From Sphingomonas dokdonensis (GTDB lineage Bacteria > Pseudomonadota > Alphaproteobacteria > Sphingomonadales > Sphingomonadaceae): 64,000 nucleotides of DNA. The translations under genes and the position numbers were made by a program. Under the pieces are notes generated by a model, which saw only the letters and a program-made list of their open reading frames with translations, made no database searches and was not told the origin of the DNA. Position 1 is the stretch's first letter. Every line of letters starts with the position of its first letter. Location: NCBI RefSeq assembly GCF_002197685.1, contig NZ_NBBI01000007.1:1-64000 (forward strand), read 5' to 3'. Below are positions 8,871 to 16,394 of this stretch, piece by piece.

Positions 8871-9596
8871 TCAACAGCCGAGCTGATCCGCCAGGTCGGT
8901 CAGGCTCTCAGCCGACCATTCCCAATCCTGCGCCAGCTTCGCGTCGGGCGCCGCCCGCCCGCCATATTCCATCGGCCGCGCGACAAACGCGGTCTTGAGT
9001 CCGCACTCCCGCGCCGCCGCCAGATCGTGGTGGTGCGCCGCGACCAGGCACACGTCTTCTGGCGCTAGCCCCAGGATCTCCGCCGTGCCGAGATACGCGC
9101 GCGGATCGGGCTTGTACGCCCGCGTCACCTCCGCCCCCATGATCGCGTCCCACGGCAACCCGCCGCGCCGCGCCATCTCCAGCATCAGCGCGATATTGCC
9201 GTTGGACAGCGTCACGATCGGGAAGCGCCGTTTCAGCCGCGTCAGCCCCTCGACCGTATCCGGCCACGGCGTCAGCCGCCGCCACGCAAAGGTCCAGTCC
9301 TCCAGCAGCGCGGGGTCGAGCGTCGCCGGATCGACATCGTGATCGCGCAGCGTCGCCTCCAGCATCTCGCGATGCAGCACGTCGAGGATCGTGAAGGCGC
9401 GACCCGACTTGGCGTAGGCCGCCATGCCGCTCAGATACTTCTTGCGCCAGTCGTCGGTGAACTGGCCGGCGTCGATCTGCCCGTGGCCAATCTTCTCCAG
9501 AAACAGGCCGCTCTCGCTGGCGATGGGGCCACGCCAGTCCACCACCGTCCCGAACACATCGAAGGCGAGCACCCTTGGCAGGCGGCCGTGCGTCAT
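8871..9596 (-). CDS. Haloacid dehalogenase, type II (HAD superfamily)
   Basis: All HAD motifs are visible: the nucleophile in FDVFGTVVDWR (D13), TLSNGN as motif II, the lysine in RAYKPDPRAY as motif III, and VAAHHHDLAAAR in the position of motif IV. FDVFGT with WR and AAHHHDL is the pattern of L-2-haloacid dehalogenases, which replace the halogen of short 2-haloacids with hydroxyl. Length (241 aa) fits. It may act on other small phosphorylated or halogenated substrates. Stands alone, diverging from purT. Confidence 0.85.
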   Translation of the reverse strand: MTHGRLPRVLAFDVFGTVVDWRGPIASESGLFLEKIGHGQIDAGQFTDDWRKKYLSGMAAYAKSGRAFTILDVLHREMLEATLRDHDVDPATLDPALLEDWTFAWRRLTPWPDTVEGLTRLKRRFPIVTLSNGNIALMLEMARRGGLPWDAIMGAEVTRAYKPDPRAYLGTAEILGLAPEDVCLVAAHHHDLAAARECGLKTAFVARPMEYGGRAAPDAKLAQDWEWSAESLTDLADQLGC

Positions 9597-9702
9597 CGAT
9601 CCTCTCCCAGCTTCTGCCCGGTGCTAGGCGCCCCGCCCCCCGTGGACAAGCCGCGCGGTTCCGGCCACTCCTGTTGCCAGCGACACGAAAACGGGTGCGG
9701 TC

Positions 9703-10875
9703 ATGGCGTTCACGGCAACAATCCTTCTTCTCGGATCGGGCGAGCTCGGCCGCGAATTCGTTATATCTGCCAAACGCTTAGGCTGCTACGTCGTCGCCTG
9801 CGACAGCTACGACAACGCCCCCGCGATGCAGCTCGCCGACGCGCGCGAGGTGTTCTCGATGCTCGACGCCGACCGCCTGCGCGCCGCGGTGGACAAGCAC
9901 CGCCCCGACTTCATCGTCCCCGAAGTGGAGGCGATCCGCACCGAAGTCCTCGCCGACCTCGAGTCCGCCGGCACCACCATCGTCCCCTCCGCCCGAGCGA
10001 CGATGATGACCATGAACCGCGACGGCATCCGCGAGGTCGCGGCGGTCGATCTCGGCCTGCGCACCTCGCGTTACCGCTACGCCGAAACGCTGGAGGAAGT
10101 CCGCGCGGGCGCCGCGCATACCGGCCTGCCGTGCGTGATCAAGCCGGTCATGTCCTCCTCCGGCAAGGGGCAAAGCACGGTCCGCGCCGAGGCGGATCTG
10201 GCGGCCGCATGGGATTATGCCGTCGCCAACATGCGCGGCGACCGGGCGCGCGTGATCGTCGAGGAATTTGTCGATTTCGACTATGAAATCACGCTGTTGA
10301 CGGTGCGCACGCGCGAGGGCGTCCTCTTTTGCCCGCCGATCGGGCACCGCCAGGAACGCGGCGATTACCAGGAAAGCTGGCAGCCCGCCGCCATGTCCGA
10401 GGCCGCGATCGCGGCGGCGCAGGACATGGCGCGCAAGGTGGTGGACGACCTTGGCGGCTATGGCCTGTTCGGCGTCGAGTTCTTCGTGAAGGACGATGAC
10501 GTCATCTTCTCCGAGTTGTCGCCGCGCCCGCACGACACCGGCATGGTGACGCTGATCTCGCAGGATCTGAGCGAGTTCGACCTCCACGCCCGCGCGATCC
10601 TCGGCCTGCCGATCCCTGCAATCACCAGTCACGGTGCGGCGGCATCCGCGGTGATCCTGGCCGATCGCGTGTCGGAAACGGTGCGATACGAAGGGCTCGC
10701 CGAGGCGCTGGCGACGCCGGGCAGCGCGGTGGACGTGCGGATCTTCGCCAAGCCGACGACGCGGCCCTATCGCCGCATGGGCGTGGCGCTCGCCCGCGCC
10801 GAAACGACAGACGACGCGCGCCGCATCGCGGCCGAGGCGGCGGGCAAGGTGAAACTGCACTACGACAAGGCCTGA
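9703..10875 (+). CDS. purT: Formate-dependent phosphoribosylglycinamide formyltransferase (GAR transformylase 2)
   Basis: Full-length (390 aa) ATP-grasp enzyme of purine synthesis that makes formyl-GAR from GAR, formate and ATP. Landmarks are ILLLGSGELGREFVISAKRLG at the N-terminus, PEVEAI, the ATP-grasp loop KPVMSSSGKGQS, GVEFFVK and the metal-binding SELSPRPHDTGMVT. The C-terminal part contains TRPYRRMGVALA, typical of PurT. The call is close to certain at family level. It is folate-independent, so it can back up PurN. The ribosome site before 9703 is weak. Confidence 0.95.
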   Translation: MAFTATILLLGSGELGREFVISAKRLGCYVVACDSYDNAPAMQLADAREVFSMLDADRLRAAVDKHRPDFIVPEVEAIRTEVLADLESAGTTIVPSARATMMTMNRDGIREVAAVDLGLRTSRYRYAETLEEVRAGAAHTGLPCVIKPVMSSSGKGQSTVRAEADLAAAWDYAVANMRGDRARVIVEEFVDFDYEITLLTVRTREGVLFCPPIGHRQERGDYQESWQPAAMSEAAIAAAQDMARKVVDDLGGYGLFGVEFFVKDDDVIFSELSPRPHDTGMVTLISQDLSEFDLHARAILGLPIPAITSHGAAASAVILADRVSETVRYEGLAEALATPGSAVDVRIFAKPTTRPYRRMGVALARAETTDDARRIAAEAAGKVKLHYDKA

Positions 10876-10902
10876 CTGAACGAACCCGGGGGGAGACGAA
10901 CC

Positions 10903-12507
10903 GTGTACCTGAGCCGAACCATCGCCGCCGCGCTGATCGCTGCGCTTGCCGCACCGCCCGCGCTTGGCCAATCCGCCATGCCGGCGCCCGCCCCAGCCTC
11001 CACCCCCGCCAATACCCGTCTGAAGGCCGAAGCAATCGCCGGGGTCGAACAACAGGCGAAGCTGGTGCAGGAGATGGTGGATTCGGTCTACAGCTTCGCC
11101 GAGCCCGGCTTTCAGGAATTCCAGACTATGGAATATCTGACCGGCATTCTCGAGAAACACGGCTTCACCATCACCCGCGGCGTCGCCGGCATGCCCACCG
11201 CCTGGACGGCGACCTGGGGCAGCGGCGGGCCGTTGATCGCGCTGGGCAGCGACGTCGACGGCCTGCTCGGCCTCAGCCAGGTGCCCGGCTCGCCCGAGCT
11301 GAAACCGCAGGTGGCGGGCGCCCCCGGCCATGGCGAGGGGCATAATTCGGGCATGCCGCTGCAGATCGCGGCCGCCATCGCCGCCAAGCAGGTGATGCAG
11401 AAGAACAAGATCCCGGGCCGCCTGCTGCTGTGGCCGGGCGTCGCGGAGGAGCTGATCGGCGCCAAGGCCTATTACGTGCGCGCCGGGCTGTTCAAGGACG
11501 TCGACGCCTGCATCTTCACCCATGTGTCAAACGAGTTCAGCACCGCCTGGGGCGACACGGGCAACAATGCCGCGGTGTCTGTGGAATACACTTTCCATGG
11601 CAAAACCGCGCATGCTGCGGGCATGCCGTGGGAGGGGCGCAGCGCGCTCGATGGCGTGGAGCTGATGAACGTCGGCTGGAACATGCGGCGTGAGCATCTG
11701 CCGCTCAGCCAGCGTTCGCATTACGTCATCACCGATGGCGGCAAGCAGCCCAATATCGTGCCCGACACCGCCACCGTCTGGTATTATTTCCGCGACACCG
11801 CCTTTGCCAGCGTGCGCCACCTGTTCGAGACGGGGAACGAGATCGCCAAAGCCGCGGCGATGGGCACCGGCACCACGGTGACGCAGCGCACTTTAGGCTA
11901 TGCCGCACCAAATTACGGCAACAAGCCGCTCGCCGAGGCGGCCTGGGCGAACATCAAGGCGGTCGGCATGCCGCAATGGAGCGCGAGCGACCAGAGCTTC
12001 GCAAAGTCTGTGCAACAGGCGAACGCGCGCGAGCTGAAGCCGCTCGCGAGCGAGATCGCTCCGCTCTCCACACCCGACACGCGCGAGAAATCGACCGGCG
12101 GCGGATCGGACGACATCGGCGACGTGATGTGGACGGTACCGACGATCACCGTGCGTTATCCGTCCAACATCCCCAACATGATCGGCCACAATGTGCTCTC
12201 CGCGATCGCCATGGCAACACCGATCGCGCACAAGGGCGCGGTGCAGGGCGCCAAGGCGGTGAGCGCCACGGTGATCGACCTGATGACCAATCCCGCGCTG
12301 ATCGCCGAGGCCAAGGCGTTCCAGCGCGACGTGCAGTTCAAAGACCAGAAATACGATCCACTGCTGACCGCCGAGGACAAGCCGGCCATCCACCTCAATG
12401 CCGAGATTATGGAGCGGGTGCGGCCGCAGCAGAAGCCGCTGTACTACGATCCGGCCAAGTACCGCAGCTATCTGGAACAGCTCAAGATCGCCTACCCCGC
12501 GTCCTGA
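10903..12507 (+). CDS. Secreted M20-family amidohydrolase (AbgB-like)
   Basis: The protein has a signal peptide (about residues 1-22 ending ALG-QS), then the M20 core. Visible motifs are SFAEPGFQEFQTMEYL, ALGSDVDGL, GHGEGHNSGM, LLLWPGVAEEL and a lid domain with TFHGKTAHAAGMPWEGRSALDG. These match the aminobenzoyl-glutamate hydrolase / amidohydrolase branch that cleaves amide bonds of N-acyl amino acids using two metal ions. The export signal suggests a periplasmic role. The start is GTG with a GGGGGGAG ribosome site 7-8 nt upstream. An ABG transporter is not nearby. Confidence 0.85.
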   Translation: MYLSRTIAAALIAALAAPPALGQSAMPAPAPASTPANTRLKAEAIAGVEQQAKLVQEMVDSVYSFAEPGFQEFQTMEYLTGILEKHGFTITRGVAGMPTAWTATWGSGGPLIALGSDVDGLLGLSQVPGSPELKPQVAGAPGHGEGHNSGMPLQIAAAIAAKQVMQKNKIPGRLLLWPGVAEELIGAKAYYVRAGLFKDVDACIFTHVSNEFSTAWGDTGNNAAVSVEYTFHGKTAHAAGMPWEGRSALDGVELMNVGWNMRREHLPLSQRSHYVITDGGKQPNIVPDTATVWYYFRDTAFASVRHLFETGNEIAKAAAMGTGTTVTQRTLGYAAPNYGNKPLAEAAWANIKAVGMPQWSASDQSFAKSVQQANARELKPLASEIAPLSTPDTREKSTGGGSDDIGDVMWTVPTITVRYPSNIPNMIGHNVLSAIAMATPIAHKGAVQGAKAVSATVIDLMTNPALIAEAKAFQRDVQFKDQKYDPLLTAEDKPAIHLNAEIMERVRPQQKPLYYDPAKYRSYLEQLKIAYPAS

Positions 12508-12529
12508 GCGCTACACCTGAAATAGCTGC

Positions 12530-13003
12530 ATGCTGATCCGCCCGTTCCGTCCCGCCGATGCGCCGCTGCTTGCCACGCTATACCATGCGTCGGTGCACGG
12601 CGCGGGCGGGCGGTATTACACGCCCGCGCAGCTCGCCGTCTGGAGCCCCGCTCCCGCCGATCCCGCGCGCTACCTGCAACAGGCGGCGGGGCGCATCTTT
12701 CTGGTGGCGGAGGACGCGGACGGGCGCGTGGTCGGCTATGGCGATCTGGAGCCCGACGGGCACCTCGATCACCTGTATTGTCACCCCGACGTGATCGGAA
12801 CCGGTGTCGGCGCCGCGCTTTACCACGCGCTAGAAGAGGCAGCACGGCGCGACGGGATCGCGCGGCTGTATGTGGAGGCGAGCGAGAACGCCCGCCCGCT
12901 GTTCGAGCGCCGCGGCTTTGCGCTGGATGCGCGCAACGATTTCGCGCGGAACGGCGTCGCCATTCATAACTATCGCATGTCGAAGCGGCTGGTACTGGCG
13001 TGA
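12530..13003 (+). CDS. GNAT-family N-acetyltransferase
   Basis: A 157-aa acetyltransferase. Strand-helix landmarks are MLIRPFRPADAPLLATLY at the N-terminus, FLVAEDADGRVVGYGDLEPDGHLDHLYCHPDVIGTGVGAAL covering motifs B and A with the acetyl-CoA loop (GTGVGAAL variant of Q/RxxGxG/A), and RLYVEASENARPLFERRGFAL, the typical C-terminal motif. Acceptor unknown. It follows the M20 gene by 22 bp and could be co-transcribed with it. Confidence 0.85.
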   Translation: MLIRPFRPADAPLLATLYHASVHGAGGRYYTPAQLAVWSPAPADPARYLQQAAGRIFLVAEDADGRVVGYGDLEPDGHLDHLYCHPDVIGTGVGAALYHALEEAARRDGIARLYVEASENARPLFERRGFALDARNDFARNGVAIHNYRMSKRLVLA

Positions 13004-13060
13004 ACGCTCCCGTGACCACGAGCATTGGACGCTTATGAAGGCAAAGAAAATGGGGGAGGC

Positions 13061-13267
13061 ATGAAGAGGCTCGCGCTGCTGTTCGGTATCCTGCTCGCCA
13101 TCGCAACCTTTGTCTGGTTCTTTTATCTGGTGCCACTGGGATGCGCCATGAACACGACCAGTTGCCGCGAGCGGTTCGAGCTCGTCAGTTCGGTTGGCCT
13201 GCGCCATTTCTGGGCGCCACTGACGGTGGCGATGATCGCCATTTTTTACGGCATGAGGCGCACCTGA
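13061..13267 (+). CDS. Small two-helix membrane protein
   Basis: A 68-aa protein with helices at about 3-21 (LALLFGILLAIATFVWFFY) and 45-63, and a loop with two cysteines (GCAMNTTSC). The ATG at 13061 is chosen because a purine-rich GGGGGAGG precedes it, although spacing is very short; a TTG further up is less likely. It ends one base before the next gene starts at 13269, so the pair is probably an operon with the Sel1-like secreted protein. No family recognised. Confidence 0.55.
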   Translation: MKRLALLFGILLAIATFVWFFYLVPLGCAMNTTSCRERFELVSSVGLRHFWAPLTVAMIAIFYGMRRT

Positions 13268-13268
13268 C

Positions 13269-14081
13269 ATGGCATCAATACGCTGGCTTTCGCTGTTGTT
13301 GATCGCTCTGGCGGTTCCGATTGTTCCCGCGCCGGCCGGCAGCGTGTCCTCGCCCATGGCAACCGCCGTCTGTGCTCCGGTAGATGACGTGGACAGTTGC
13401 TGGAAGGAAGGCGTTGTTGCGGAACGTCGCGACGATCAAGCCGCAGCATTGGCGGCGTACGATCGCTCCTGCACGGCCGGGCTAACGATCTACGGCTGTT
13501 ACGAGGCCGGCAAGATCGCCTTTTCCGATCCGCGATTGCGCGACTATCAAGTGGCCCGGGCGCGGATGGCGCGCGTGTGTGCGTCGCCGGACATCGGCAT
13601 GGGTCCTTATGGGTGCACTTTCCTGGGGATCATGCAGCGTGACGGTCTGGGCGGTCCCAGACAATTGCGTGAGAGCACCTTCAGCTTCGTGCGCGCCTGC
13701 TTCACCCACAATGACGACCATTATATCGACGGCCGCGGCTGCGCGGCACTGGCGGACGATCTACCTACTGCCGACGTGATGGATACAAACCACATTGCCT
13801 GGCCGCGCCCATACATTCGCTATCTCGCTTATGCGATGGGCTGCACCGATCAGATGCCGCAGCTGTGCGGCAAGGCGACCGACCTCTATCGCCGGGGCGA
13901 GGCGGCGTCGGCGGATTGGATGGTCATGTGCGAAGAACATCTGGCTGGCGGTGCCCCTGCCGGCATTTGTCCGCGGTTGGCCGATCCGGCACTTTCAGCC
14001 GACCTCGATCACCGACATGTCCTGCGGCGCACCTTGGCCCGCATGTTCGGTGTTGCGACAGACCTGCCCGCGCGCCCTTGA
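13269..14081 (+). CDS. Secreted cysteine-rich Sel1-like repeat protein
   Basis: The protein has a signal peptide (about 1-23, ending APAG). The mature part has paired cysteines at regular spacing (SCWKEGVVAERRDDQAAAL, SCTAGLTIYGCYEAGKIAF, VCASPDIGMGPYGCTFLG, ACFTHNDDHYIDGRGCAAL). Helical repeats of about 35 residues, each closed by a disulfide, are the layout of the Sel1-like/HcpC group. Such solenoids bind proteins or peptidoglycan. The role is unknown. Its small membrane partner directly upstream suggests an envelope function. Confidence 0.6.
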   Translation: MASIRWLSLLLIALAVPIVPAPAGSVSSPMATAVCAPVDDVDSCWKEGVVAERRDDQAAALAAYDRSCTAGLTIYGCYEAGKIAFSDPRLRDYQVARARMARVCASPDIGMGPYGCTFLGIMQRDGLGGPRQLRESTFSFVRACFTHNDDHYIDGRGCAALADDLPTADVMDTNHIAWPRPYIRYLAYAMGCTDQMPQLCGKATDLYRRGEAASADWMVMCEEHLAGGAPAGICPRLADPALSADLDHRHVLRRTLARMFGVATDLPARP

Positions 14082-14284
14082 TGGTCGCCGTCGCCGGTTT
14101 CTGGCGACACGATTCAACCGTTGGCATGATCGGGTGTGGAGAAGACGACAGCGTTGATCTGCGCGGCAGCGATGCGGGTGTCAGTGCCGGAGAGGCGTTG
14201 CCGATCGAGCGTTGACACTGTCCGAGCTTCGGCGGAACCTGCCGCCTGATCGAGTCCACCAAGCGGCGCGGCAGGAGAGTGATT

Positions 14285-15112
14285 ATGGCGACAGCCCTGC
14301 GCGACGAGGCAATGACGCCCGACAGCCCGACACGCGTGCCCGACACGGCATTGCAGCAACTGCACGATGAGGGGTGGTGCGTCATCCCCGACGTGATCGA
14401 CGCCGCAACCACGCGTACTGCGCTCGACCGGCTCCTCGCTGCGGCCGCGCGCAGCGAAGAGCAGGGGATCGCCACCTTCATGCCGGTGCTGGACCCTAAC
14501 GCCAGCAACGTGCGCGTCTTCTACCTGCTGGAGCATGACGCGATTTTCCGCGACCTGATCCGCCACCCCGACGCGCTGGCGCTGGTGCGCGCGCTATTGG
14601 GGCGCGATTTCCTGATATCGAACTTCACCGCCAACATAGCGCGGCCCGGCGCACGCTCCATGGCGCTCCATTCGGATCAGTCGATCGTGGTGCCGGCGCC
14701 GTGGCACGCAGCCTGGGCGGTCAACGTCATCTGGTGCCTGTCCGACGTGCGATTCGAGAATGGTGCCACCCTATTCATTCCCGGCAGCCACCGCTGGCGC
14801 ACGCATGAGGAGGTGCCTGAAGACGCTGCAGCGCACCTCCGCCCGTTCGAGGCCAAGGCGGGGTCGGTCGTCGCCATGGACGGCCGGCTGTGGCATACCT
14901 CGGGCGCCAACATCACCGCCGACGAGGATCGCGCGCTTCTGTTCGGCTATTACAGCAAGGCGTTCCTGCGTCCGCAGGTAAACTGGAACGCCGCACTCTC
15001 CCCCGCGACACAGGCGGGTCTCGACGGTGCGCTGTTCGACCTTCTGGGCCTTGGCGTCAGCGCGAACACGGGCGAAGCGGCGCGGATCGACCAGCGCGCC
15101 TCGCGCGAATAG
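14285..15112 (+). CDS. Phytanoyl-CoA dioxygenase (PhyH) family Fe(II)/2-oxoglutarate oxygenase
   Basis: The iron ligands are visible as LHSDQS (HxD) and the distal histidine in DGRLWHTSG, 74 residues later, followed by the 2-oxoglutarate arginine in DEDRALLFGYYSKAFLRPQ. LFIPGSHRW is a strong PhyH-family signature. Length (275 aa) fits a bacterial small-molecule hydroxylase rather than true phytanoyl-CoA hydroxylase. The ATG at 14285 is chosen because GGAG at 14274-14277 is 7 nt upstream. Substrate unknown. No biosynthetic cluster surrounds it. Confidence 0.8.
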   Translation: MATALRDEAMTPDSPTRVPDTALQQLHDEGWCVIPDVIDAATTRTALDRLLAAAARSEEQGIATFMPVLDPNASNVRVFYLLEHDAIFRDLIRHPDALALVRALLGRDFLISNFTANIARPGARSMALHSDQSIVVPAPWHAAWAVNVIWCLSDVRFENGATLFIPGSHRWRTHEEVPEDAAAHLRPFEAKAGSVVAMDGRLWHTSGANITADEDRALLFGYYSKAFLRPQVNWNAALSPATQAGLDGALFDLLGLGVSANTGEAARIDQRASRE

Positions 15113-15147
15113 GGCAAAGCGGCGTTACCCACGCGCCAAAGAATACG

Positions 15148-15480
15148 CTAGGCGCGAGAGGGCGCGATCGGATCGGCCTGCGGCATGGCAGCGATGGTTT
15201 GCTCCACCGCCGCGGCGCCTTCGGCAGACGAAGTAGCGAGATCGAGCGGGCGACCGCCCAGTGCCTCGTGCGGCGTGTTCAGAAATACGCGCGCGGCCTC
15301 CGTGCCGAGCCGCGCAAAGGCGATGCGCACAATGCGTCCCTCTCGCTCGGCCTCATCACCCGACAGGCGTGAGGCGACACGCGCGGGGCGGAACATGCGG
15401 CGCGCCGGCCGCGACGACTTCGGCTCCTCGGTTGGCGAGGGCACGGCCGAGGCAACGTTCTGCGTAACGGGGTCGGTCAT
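15148..15480 (-). CDS. Orphan MbcA/ParS/Xre-type antitoxin-domain protein (DUF2384-like)
   Basis: The C-terminal half, RLGTEAARVFLNTPHEALGGRPLDLATSSAEGAAAVEQTI, is the toxin-binding domain found in antitoxins of the RES/Xre and ParS/ParT systems. The N-terminal half is basic and disordered-looking (SSRPARRMFRPARVASRLSGDEAE) and lacks the usual HTH. No RES toxin lies next to it; the only RES gene in the window is at 28331. The start ATG overlaps the stop of the upstream 57-aa gene (ATGA, 15477-15480), which supports it. It may be a solitary regulator or a remnant of a toxin-antitoxin pair. Confidence 0.6.
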   Translation of the reverse strand: MTDPVTQNVASAVPSPTEEPKSSRPARRMFRPARVASRLSGDEAEREGRIVRIAFARLGTEAARVFLNTPHEALGGRPLDLATSSAEGAAAVEQTIAAMPQADPIAPSRA

Positions 15481-15650
15481 GCGCTGCACTGCGCGATCAT
15501 CGGCGAGCGAGCATCGACCTGGACTTCGGCGATGCGGCGAGCATAACCTTTGGCAAGCGCGCGATGAGAATGACGCGCCTCGGCGCAGGTGGCATCATCA
15601 GCCCGCGCCAGCGACACCTGATGGCGATAGAAAAGCTCGTTCAAATCCAA
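15477..15650 (-). CDS. Small hypothetical protein (57 aa) coupled to the antitoxin-like gene
   Basis: The protein reads as a charged helical peptide (starts MDLNELFYRHQVSLARADDA, then CAEARHSHRALAKGYARRIAEVQ). It is supported by a perfect AGGAG ribosome site 8 nt before a TTG start at 15650 and by a 4-nt ATGA overlap with the next gene. Similar short N-E-L-x-x-x-H-Q proteins are, from memory, frequent in sphingomonads. Function unknown. The overlap predicts co-translation with the DUF2384-like protein. Confidence 0.6.
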   Translation of the reverse strand: MDLNELFYRHQVSLARADDATCAEARHSHRALAKGYARRIAEVQVDARSPMIAQCSA

Positions 15651-15859
15651 TGGATCGTCTCCTCACGTAAGCGGGAGCACGATGGTCTCTCAGTCAGCGG
15701 CGCCTACGGATCGGAACTGCCGCCGATGAACCTGATATGGGTGTAGCTGGCCTAAGTCGCAAGTCGCGCAAGAGGTAGGCCATTGTGGCTGATTTACGTC
15801 GCGGCGGCGTAAAACAGCCATTCGCCGGGACCTTAATTGTTATCACGCGTTTCAGGTTA

Positions 15860-16039
15860 ATGACTGACAACCGGATCGTTGCGATTGGCCTGTTGACCCA
15901 GCGTGATCTGGAAGTGCTCGGCACAGGATTCTCGCGTGCCTTTCCGGTACAGGATATGTCTGATTTCGACGATCTTCTTTCCAAGCTCGATCGGATCGAC
16001 GCGGTCCCGCCGCGACGCGAGCAGCGGCCCCACCGCTAA
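15860..16039 (+). CDS. Small conserved-looking hypothetical protein (59 aa)
   Basis: Sequence MTDNRIVAIGLLTQRDLEVL followed by GTGFSRAFPVQDMSDFDDLLSKLDRID has the look of a real, folded small protein with an acidic C-terminal helix. The ATG at 15860 has a weak AGG ribosome site. An open frame runs further upstream, but that extension is basic and low quality. Divergent from the 57-aa gene. Function unknown. Confidence 0.5.
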   Translation: MTDNRIVAIGLLTQRDLEVLGTGFSRAFPVQDMSDFDDLLSKLDRIDAVPPRREQRPHR

Positions 16040-16394
16040 AACAAGATATCGGTGTTGCGCCGGCCCAGCGCCAAAACCATCATGACATGGATAAATGTTA
16101 TCGCGCGTCCGTTGACGTGGCGCCTGGTTATACCAGATGCAACGACGCAGCGATTGACGATCTGGTGGCAGCGCTCGTAGCGGCGGTATTTCGCTCTTCC
16201 GCTGTGAAAGGGGCCGCGGCACATGCGCCATTTTCGACCGTGTTCCCGATGAAGCTGATGCCCGCCTGCCGCTATAGCCGCGACGGCGATCGTGCGCGGG
16301 GATGGTCGCGCCGGCGCGACGGCACCCCATGAAACCTTGGATGATCGACCGGGGCGCCTGGCGCCTGCGACGCACGGAACAAAGGACACGATCG
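16040..16394. other. Gene-poor stretch before the cutC-nagB gene
   Basis: About 355 bp without a supported gene. A short plus-strand frame (16087-16332) exists, but its composition gives no sign of a protein. No hairpin, repeat or operator is evident apart from general GC richness in its second half. Confidence 0.4.

Noticed and set aside
16087..16332. Plus-strand frame before the CutC-NagB gene
   Set aside because: No ribosome site or motif, and the C-terminal half is arginine-rich as in frame shadows.
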